A DNA stretch of 64,000 nt from JAHECE01 sp963780675. GTDB lineage: Bacteria; Actinomycetota; Actinomycetes; Actinomycetales; JAHECE01. Positions 58,578 to 64,000 of this stretch are shown piece after piece. Position 1 is the first letter of the stretch; each line of letters starts with the position of its first letter. Where the stretch lies: contig CAWACR010000004.1 of NCBI GenBank assembly GCA_963780675.1, forward strand, positions 1 to 64,000, in the 5' to 3' direction. The notes beneath the pieces were generated by a model. The model was given only the letters and a program-made list of their open reading frames with translations, was not told where the DNA came from and made no database searches. A program made the translations under genes and the position numbers.

Positions 58578-60452
58578 TCAGAACAGTTCCCCGGTCGGTG
58601 GTGGCTCGCCGCTGGGTCCCAGGTCGGGCCGTGCCGCAGTGTCACGTTCCTCCCTCGCGCCCGCGCTGCCACGTGCGCGGGCGTCTGCGCTGCCACCCTC
58701 GGCCGGTGCGCCTGCGGTGCTACCGCCTGCCGGTGCGCGGGCCCCGGTGCTCGCCCTTGCGCCCGGCCTGTGTGGCGTCGTCTCCTGTGGGCGCTGCGCG
58801 CCGTCTGCCTGGTCGTGGGTGTCGCGTCGGGGGGTGAGCATGCGCAGGATGCCGGTGTCGCGGGTGGTGGTGCCGATGAGGCTTCCGTCGGGCCTTGTGA
58901 AGGTGTGGCCCCGCGGGGTGGGGGTGATCCGGAGGTGTTTGCGGTGGACTTCGTGGTGGTGGAAGACGCACAGGGTCAAGGCGTTTCCGGCCGAGGTTTC
59001 TCCGCCGTTGGAGTACCAGGTCACGTGGTGGACCTCGCACCAGGAGGCGCGCAGGGTGCAGCCGGGCCAGCGGCAGTGGCCGTCGCGGACCAGGACGGCC
59101 CGGCGCAGGGACTTCGAGTAGGTGCGCTCGGTCTGCCCGACGTCCAACGGGATGCCGTCGGCGTCCAGGACGATCCGGGTGAGTTCGCAGTCGCAGGCGA
59201 TCCGTTCCAGCTCCGAGATCGGGATGACGGTGCCGTCGTCGAGTTCCGGAAGCGTCGGCGGTTCGGCGCCGGTGGGCTCCGCACCCGCGCGGCGTCCCGC
59301 GACGGCGGGGCCGGTGGTGTTCGTCGGCGGCCGGGACGTCGTGCCCGGCCCCTCGCCCACGACTCCGGCCATCCCGTCGCCTACGACTCCGGCCATCCCG
59401 TCGCCTACGACTCCGGCCATCCCGTCGCCTACGACTCCGGCCATCCCGTCGCCCGCGGCTGCGCCCGGCCCCTCGCCCGCGGCTGCGCCCGGCCGGTCGC
59501 CTGCGGCTGCGGTCGGCCCGGGGCCGCTCGCCCCACCGTCGGGGTCTGCTGGGTCGGGGTCGCCTGGGTTCTGGTGGGGGCTGGTGCCTGTGGTGCGTCG
59601 CCGGGTGGTCGCCCAGGTCGAGGCGGGGACGATGAGGCTGATGTGGGGGCGGATCTGGGCGCCGATCTTGTCCGTTCCGACGTCGAGGATCCGGGCGGCG
59701 ATGAGGGCGAGGGCGTCGGCGGTCCGCTGCTCACCGGTGCGCTCGTCGCCGGCGCCCGGGACGGGGGTGACGGCTTCGAGGCAGGTGCGCAAGCAGGCGC
59801 CGACGAGCGGGTCGACGAAACCGGCCAGAGCGGTCCCGCCGTCGCGGTCGGTCAGCCGGAGGTAGCGGCGGGCGCGGACCGCCTCGAACTGCTGCTCGGC
59901 TGCGGTGACGTCGTGCGCGGCGATCCAGGCGTCCACGCGCCGGGTGAACGTCGCCACGTCGAGGTTCTGCGCCAACGCGAGGAGCGCTGCGCCGCCGCCG
60001 GCGTCCAACGCCTCCCGCGCCGCAGCGGACGCCCGGGCGCGCGCCCGGGTGAGGACCTGGGCGTGGGCCAGGCCCACGGTGCCGTCCTGCACCGCCGTGA
60101 CGGCCTGCGGCATCTGCGCGAATCCTTGTCCGAGTTCGGCCTCCGCCCGGGCGGCCCCGACACCGATGCGCCCGGTCCGGGCGCGGTGGTTCTCGAAGGT
60201 GCGGTCCCCCGAGCGGGCCCACCGCCCGTCCTCCTTGTGCGCGGCCACCACCCGGGAGCGGTAGAGCGTGGCCAGCTCCACGACCCGGTCCAGGTCGGCG
60301 ATCACCGAGGTGCGCTCCTCGAACGCCCACTGCGGCGCGAACGTCGCGTCCGCTCGGTCCGTCAGGCTTCGCAGTGCCGCCAGCGCGTCCCGCGCCAGCT
60401 CCACCGGGCCCGACCGGGCGGGCAGCGGAGTCGGCGCCGCCTGTGCGCTCAT
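58578..60452 (-). CDS. DUF222 and HNH endonuclease domain protein (13E12-repeat type)
   Basis: 624 residues, intact. ATG 60452 with GGAGGCGGGG upstream. DUF222 spans about 15-290 (RSRVVAAHKEDGRWARSGDR, GIGVGAARAEAELGQGFAQM split); the HNH nuclease near 450-520 has CRWPGCTLRASWCEVHHVTW and NALTLCVFHHHEVH, with all metal and His residues present. Between them lies a run of eight-residue Gly/Ala repeats. These proteins are multicopy in many actinobacteria (mycobacterial REP13E12 family), suggesting past mobility. Function not established. Confidence 0.9.
   Translation of the reverse strand: MSAQAAPTPLPARSGPVELARDALAALRSLTDRADATFAPQWAFEERTSVIADLDRVVELATLYRSRVVAAHKEDGRWARSGDRTFENHRARTGRIGVGAARAEAELGQGFAQMPQAVTAVQDGTVGLAHAQVLTRARARASAAAREALDAGGGAALLALAQNLDVATFTRRVDAWIAAHDVTAAEQQFEAVRARRYLRLTDRDGGTALAGFVDPLVGACLRTCLEAVTPVPGAGDERTGEQRTADALALIAARILDVGTDKIGAQIRPHISLIVPASTWATTRRRTTGTSPHQNPGDPDPADPDGGASGPGPTAAAGDRPGAAAGEGPGAAAGDGMAGVVGDGMAGVVGDGMAGVVGDGMAGVVGEGPGTTSRPPTNTTGPAVAGRRAGAEPTGAEPPTLPELDDGTVIPISELERIACDCELTRIVLDADGIPLDVGQTERTYSKSLRRAVLVRDGHCRWPGCTLRASWCEVHHVTWYSNGGETSAGNALTLCVFHHHEVHRKHLRITPTPRGHTFTRPDGSLIGTTTRDTGILRMLTPRRDTHDQADGAQRPQETTPHRPGARASTGARAPAGGSTAGAPAEGGSADARARGSAGAREERDTAARPDLGPSGEPPPTGELF
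59341..59520. repeat. 24-bp tandem repeats in the DUF222/HNH gene
   Basis: Seven imperfect 24-bp units; the first half has nearly identical copies of actccggccatcccgtcgcc. On the coding strand they give octapeptides such as GVVGDGMA and AAAGEGPG. Perfect or near-perfect copies point to recent expansion. Confidence 0.85.
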
Positions 60453-60572
60453 TCCCACCACCCCGCCTCCGCTACCGTCGAACACTAGTTCGATTCTAGG
60501 TCTCCGCTCGGCGATCCGCAACCCCTGTTTCGCACTAATGTTCGACAGGTGTCCGACCGCGCGCTGTCAGCG

Positions 60573-61781
60573 CTACCCGCGCAGGTCCGCCTCGATCGCG
60601 TCCAACGCGAGGCGCACCGCACCCGTGACGACGACGCGGTCGCCCAGGCCGGAGGCCGCCAGCCGGGCCGGCCACGGCGCAAGCCCGGCGAGCCGCCCCT
60701 CGATCCCGGGGATCAGCACGTCGCACGACCCCGCCACAGCCCCGCTGATCACCACCAGGCCCGGGTCGAGCAGCGTGACGACGGGCGCGAGCGCCGTCGC
60801 CAGCTTGTCCGCGATGACCTCGACCACCCCTCGCGCCCACGGCTCGCCGGCCCGCGCGGCGGCCAGGACCTCCTCGGCGCTCGGCCCGTCCGCGGCGATC
60901 TCCGCGGCGCTCGGGACGGAGGTGTCGATGCCGCCCCCGCCCTCGACCGCCCGCGTCCCGACGGTGCCCACCTCGCGCGTCCGCGCACCCACTGCCCGCG
61001 CCCCGAGCACCCGAGCCCACGTCGCGATGCCGGTCGCGGCCAGTCCCGGGATCAGGTCGAGGAACCCCATCTCGCCGGCGCCCCCGTGGCGGCCCCGCAC
61101 CACCGAACCCCCGAGCACCAGCCCCGCCCCGAGCCGCTCGCCCGCAAGGAGGACGACGACGTCGTCCGCTCCGGCCGCCGCCCCGCGCCATCGCTCGGCG
61201 AGGGCCGCGAGATTCGCGTCGTTCTCCACGAGCGCCTGCCGGCCCACGACCTGGGCGAACGCCTCGCGCAGGTCGACGGCGGCCAGGCCCGGGAGGTAGT
61301 CGTCGCTCGCCCGGGCGTGCCCCGTGAGCACGTCGACGGCGGCCGGCACCCCGAGGGCGACGGCGAGCACCGCCGTCGGCTCGACTCCCGCGCGGCCCAG
61401 CGCCTCCCGCGCGACCGAGCGAGCGCCGTCGAGCCTCTCCGCGGCGCCGACGCCGGGGCTGCGGAACCGCGACCGTGCCTCGCCGACGACGTCGCCGCGC
61501 AGGTCGGTGACCAGGGCGCTCACGGTGTGGACGCCCAGGTCCACCCCAAGCGCGTACCCCGCCCTCGCGCGGAACTCGTAGACCCGCGCCGGGCGCCCCG
61601 TCCGGGGCTCGTCGCCCGGACGCTGGCCCTCTCGCTCCAGGGCCCACCCGAGGCGGATGAGCTCCTCGCACGCGGCGTGCACGGTCGGGCGCGAGAGCCC
61701 CGTGGCGTCCATGATCTCGCCGGCCGTCAGGGGGCCGGCGGGGCGGAGCGCGTCGAGGGCGGCGACGGCGCTCGCTTGCAT
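60573..61781 (-). CDS. ROK family transcriptional regulator
   Basis: 402 residues, intact. ATG 61781 with GGAGGAGG upstream. N-terminal winged helix (AGEIMDATGLSRPTVHAACE, recognition helix RPTVHAACEELIRLG), then the ROK sugar-kinase-like fold: ALGVDLGVHTVSALVTDLRG (phosphate loop), LVENDANLAALAERWRG (catalytic Asp in NDAN) and GGSVVRGRHGGAGEMGFLDL. The zinc-binding CxCGxxGC motif is missing, so it likely acts only as a regulator. Divergent from the GH13 genes, whose promoter holds a palindromic operator; it probably controls them. Confidence 0.92.
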   Translation of the reverse strand: MQASAVAALDALRPAGPLTAGEIMDATGLSRPTVHAACEELIRLGWALEREGQRPGDEPRTGRPARVYEFRARAGYALGVDLGVHTVSALVTDLRGDVVGEARSRFRSPGVGAAERLDGARSVAREALGRAGVEPTAVLAVALGVPAAVDVLTGHARASDDYLPGLAAVDLREAFAQVVGRQALVENDANLAALAERWRGAAAGADDVVVLLAGERLGAGLVLGGSVVRGRHGGAGEMGFLDLIPGLAATGIATWARVLGARAVGARTREVGTVGTRAVEGGGGIDTSVPSAAEIAADGPSAEEVLAAARAGEPWARGVVEVIADKLATALAPVVTLLDPGLVVISGAVAGSCDVLIPGIEGRLAGLAPWPARLAASGLGDRVVVTGAVRLALDAIEADLRG

Positions 61782-61820
61782 CCTCGATCGCCTCCTCCAG
61801 CGGGCCTGGGACCTGCATGC

Positions 61821-61873
61821 TTGACGCCTGCGCCGACCCGTCCCCATACTTTAGCAGAGCGCTTGATAAAGCG
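61821..61873 (+). promoter_or_regulatory. Promoter and operator of the GH13 operon
   Basis: TTGACG (61821-61826) and CATACT (61845-61850) are 18 bp apart. CGCTTgataAAGCG (61860-61873), a perfect 5-bp-arm palindrome, begins about 10 bp after the -10 box, where a bound repressor would block transcription. The ROK regulator gene starts 40 bp away in the other direction. Confidence 0.65.
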
Positions 61874-61943
61874 ATCCAAGAAACCCGCGAGCGACGCGCC
61901 GTCGCCCACCGATCCCCACCCAGACGTCCTCGAAGGGACAGCC

Positions 61944-63695
61944 TTGTCCGCAACGCTGCCGACCGGCACTGCCACCACGTCCGCCTGGTGGCAGAGCGAG
62001 ACGATCTACCAGATCTACCCCCGCTCGTTCGCAGACTCGAACGGTGACGGCGTCGGCGACCTCCCCGGCATCCGGAGCCGGCTGGACTACCTGGAGTCGC
62101 TCGGGATCGGGGCGATCTGGCTCTCGCCGATCTACCCCTCGCCGATGGCGGACTTCGGGTACGACGTCAGCGACTACTGCGACATCGAGCCCACATTCGG
62201 CACCCTCGCGGACTTCGACGTTCTCCTCGCGGACGCCCACGCCCGCGGCCTCAAGGTCATCCTCGACTGGGTGCCCAACCACACGTCCGAAGAGCACCCG
62301 TGGTTCCTGGAGTCCCGCTCGAGCCGCACCAACCCCAAGCGTGACTGGTACGTCTGGCGCGACCCGGCCCCCGACGGCGGCCCGCCCAACAACTGGCAGT
62401 CCACCTTCACCGCCATCGGGCCTTCCTGGACCCTCGACGAGGCCACCGGGCAGTACTACCTGCACTCCTTCGCCCCGCAGCAGCCGGACCTCAATTGGGA
62501 CAACCCCGAGGTCGAGGCTGCGATGCACGACACGCTGCGCTTCTGGCTGGACCGCGGCGTCGACGGCTTGCGCTTCGACGCCGTCATCAAGATCGGCAAG
62601 GACCCCGCGCTCGCGGACAACGTGCCCAGCGAGCCCCGCCACGACGAGGACTGGCCCTCCATCCATGAGCGCCTGCGCCGCATCCGCCGCGTGCTCGACT
62701 CCTACGACGACCGCATGTGCGTCGCCGAGTTGTGGACCATGAACTTCGAGCGGTTCGTCCCGTTCCTCAACGACGGCGACCAGTTCCACATGGCGCACAA
62801 CTTCGAGTTCGTCGACCTCCCCTGGGACGCCGCGCGCTATCGCGCGCACCTCGAGAAGTTCGCCGCCCGGACCACGCCGCTCGCCTGGCCCTGCTGGTTC
62901 CTCGAGAACCACGATCTCCCGCGCGTCGCCTCCCGGTTCGCGAGCGTCGTGACCGGTGCGGCGAGCCCGTACGGCCTCCCGCGGGAGGAAGACCTCCCGC
63001 GGGAGGAAGACCTCCTGCAGGACGACGACGCCGAGCCCCTGGCCCTGGAGCAGGCCGAGCCGGACCCCGCGCTCGGCGAAGCCCGCGCCCGCGCCGTCCT
63101 CGTCCTGCTGCACGCACTGCGAGGCACGCCGTTCCTCTTCGAGGGCCAGGAACTCGGCCTGCCGAACGCGGTCATCCCGGCGGACCGCGTGGTGGACGTC
63201 GACGGCAGGGACCCCTGCCGCGCCCCCATCCCGTGGGCGCGCCCGTCGGAGGCCGGCCCCGGCGCCGGCTTCACCACGGGCGAGGCGTGGCTGCCGTTCG
63301 TCGCTGACGCCGAGCACCTCTGCGTCGCCGCCCAGGAGGGCGACCCCGCGTCCACGCTCGCGCTCACCCGGCGCCTCACGGCCCTGCGCCGCGCCACGCC
63401 CGCCCTGCGCACGGGCGCCCAGCGGTTCCTCGACGCCGCCCCCGACGTCCTCGCCTGGGTTCGCGAGGCCGACGACGGCGACCGCTGGCTCGCCGTCGTC
63501 AACTTCGGCACCGCGCCCGCGCCCCCGGACGTGGCCGACGCCGGGCCGGCCCGCGGCGTCGTCGTCGTCGGCTCCGACCCCGCCCGCCCCGGGGCCGCTG
63601 CCGGCGGAACCGAGCCGGGCGCCGTCGTCGACCTCACCGACCTCACCCTCGCCGCCGGCGAGGCCCTGCTCGTCCGACTGGAGAACGCCCTGTGA
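61944..63695 (+). CDS. GH13 alpha-glucosidase/oligo-1,6-glucosidase
   Basis: Intracellular hydrolysis of alpha-glucosides taken up as oligosaccharides. TTG 61944 has GAAGGGA upstream; 583 residues, intact. (beta/alpha)8 core: WWQSETIYQIYPRSFADSNG, GIGAIWLSPIYPSPMADFGY, region I DWVPNHTSEEHPWF, region II GLRFDAVI (nucleophile Asp212), region III AELW (acid Glu262), region IV ENHDLPR (Asp324). NPKRDWYVWRD and NNWQSTF are typical of alpha-glucosidases. A duplicated LPREED unit (18-bp repeat, 62978-63013) lies in the loop after region IV. No signal peptide. Probably repressed by the ROK protein. Confidence 0.92.
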   Translation: MSATLPTGTATTSAWWQSETIYQIYPRSFADSNGDGVGDLPGIRSRLDYLESLGIGAIWLSPIYPSPMADFGYDVSDYCDIEPTFGTLADFDVLLADAHARGLKVILDWVPNHTSEEHPWFLESRSSRTNPKRDWYVWRDPAPDGGPPNNWQSTFTAIGPSWTLDEATGQYYLHSFAPQQPDLNWDNPEVEAAMHDTLRFWLDRGVDGLRFDAVIKIGKDPALADNVPSEPRHDEDWPSIHERLRRIRRVLDSYDDRMCVAELWTMNFERFVPFLNDGDQFHMAHNFEFVDLPWDAARYRAHLEKFAARTTPLAWPCWFLENHDLPRVASRFASVVTGAASPYGLPREEDLPREEDLLQDDDAEPLALEQAEPDPALGEARARAVLVLLHALRGTPFLFEGQELGLPNAVIPADRVVDVDGRDPCRAPIPWARPSEAGPGAGFTTGEAWLPFVADAEHLCVAAQEGDPASTLALTRRLTALRRATPALRTGAQRFLDAAPDVLAWVREADDGDRWLAVVNFGTAPAPPDVADAGPARGVVVVGSDPARPGAAAGGTEPGAVVDLTDLTLAAGEALLVRLENAL

Positions 63696-64000
63696 CCGCT
63701 GTCCCCGCCACCACCCGCCGGCACGTCCCCCAGCCCTACGTCCACCTCGCCAACCCCGAGTGGATCAAGGACGCCACGCTGTACCAACTGCACCTGTGGC
63801 ACTTCACGCCCGAGGGCACGCTGCGGGCGGCCGCCGAGCAGCTGCCGCGCCTGGTGGACCTGGGCGTGAGCGTGGTGTGGCTGTCGCCGATCCACGAGGT
63901 CGGGGCGAAGAACCGCAAGGGCGAGCGGGGCAGCCCCTATGCGATCAAGGACCACCGCAGCCTCGACGCGACGCTCGGGACGATGGACGACCTGCGGGAC
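63692..64000 (+). CDS. GH13 alpha-amylase family protein, cut by window end
   Basis: GTG 63692 overlaps the previous stop (GTGA). The 103 visible residues include YVHLANPEWIKDATLYQLHL, LVDLGVSVVWLSPIHEVGAK and GSPYAIKDHRSLDATLG, the N-terminal barrel strands and YAI-DH loop of GH13 enzymes. The catalytic residues lie beyond the window. Same operon as the alpha-glucosidase gene. Confidence 0.85.
   Translation, partial: MTAVPATTRRHVPQPYVHLANPEWIKDATLYQLHLWHFTPEGTLRAAAEQLPRLVDLGVSVVWLSPIHEVGAKNRKGERGSPYAIKDHRSLDATLGTMDDLRD

Noticed and set aside
60549..61943. Plus-strand extension that would make the alpha-glucosidase over 1000 residues long
   Set aside because: The extension is antisense to the ROK gene; the GH13 domain starts right after TTG 61944, which has its own ribosome binding site and promoter.

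Overview
The window is high-GC actinobacterial chromosome. Gene content and order (ftsH-folE-folP-folB-folK-DUF3180-PH proteins-panC-panD-nadB-nadC-lysS-lsr2, then gpmA, phoU/senX3-regX3, carD-ispD-ispF-cysS-rlmB) fit a member of the Micrococcales, most likely Cellulomonadaceae. That placement rests on synteny and protein character, not on a database search. Many genes abut with GTGA or ATGA overlaps, and at least seven genes have a TANNNT-like -10 box 6-7 nt before the start codon, as in leaderless transcripts.

Layout. 1-6.2 kb: broken IS5-type transposase, then an exopolysaccharide locus (tyrosine autokinase, two glycosyltransferases, O-antigen ligase/polymerase). 6.3-20.9 kb: ftsH, the folate genes, membrane PH-domain proteins, the pantothenate and NAD genes, lysS. 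20.9-30.6 kb: a small membrane protein, lsr2, gpmA, phosphate regulation (phoU, senX3-regX3), carD, isoprenoid genes ispDF, three lipoproteins and a shikimate dehydrogenase-like enzyme. 30.7-38.5 kb: cysS, rlmB, a DUF4032 protein, an MsiK-type sugar ABC ATPase and trehalose synthesis (otsA-otsB). 38.7-42.4 kb: Ser/Thr kinase, MauE/DoxX protein, DsbA-like thioredoxin and tRNA-Thr. 42.5-47.5 kb: Rrf2 regulator and a sulfate ABC transporter. 47.8-51.6 kb: metallophosphoesterase, a secreted protein, DUF4956 and a VTC-type polyphosphate polymerase domain protein. 51.7-58.4 kb: a reverse-strand operon with a very large [FeFe]-hydrogenase (2Fe-2S + GltD-like flavoprotein + ferredoxin + H-cluster), a NitT/TauT-type ABC transporter and a beta-propeller protein. 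58.6-64 kb: DUF222/HNH protein, ROK regulator and two GH13 amylase-family genes, the second cut by the window end.

Quality. Many obviously functional genes carry single-base frame breaks (dense at 1-6.2, 10-18.6, 28.4-40 and 52.6-57.2 kb; almost none at 19.3-24.8, 25-28.3 and 45.6-52.6 kb). Often one extra G next to a C restores the frame when removed. I read these mainly as sequencing indels and annotate the whole gene, noting each break.

Most interesting: (1) the multidomain hydrogenase operon; (2) two arrays of repeats spaced exactly 19 bp, direct units followed by inverted units, at 27.6 and 30.7 kb; (3) a 28-bp perfect hairpin repeat with a partial second copy; (4) a GAGGTCGAG palindrome family; (5) a candidate PHO box between phoU and senX3. 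No rRNA, CRISPR array or prophage was seen.
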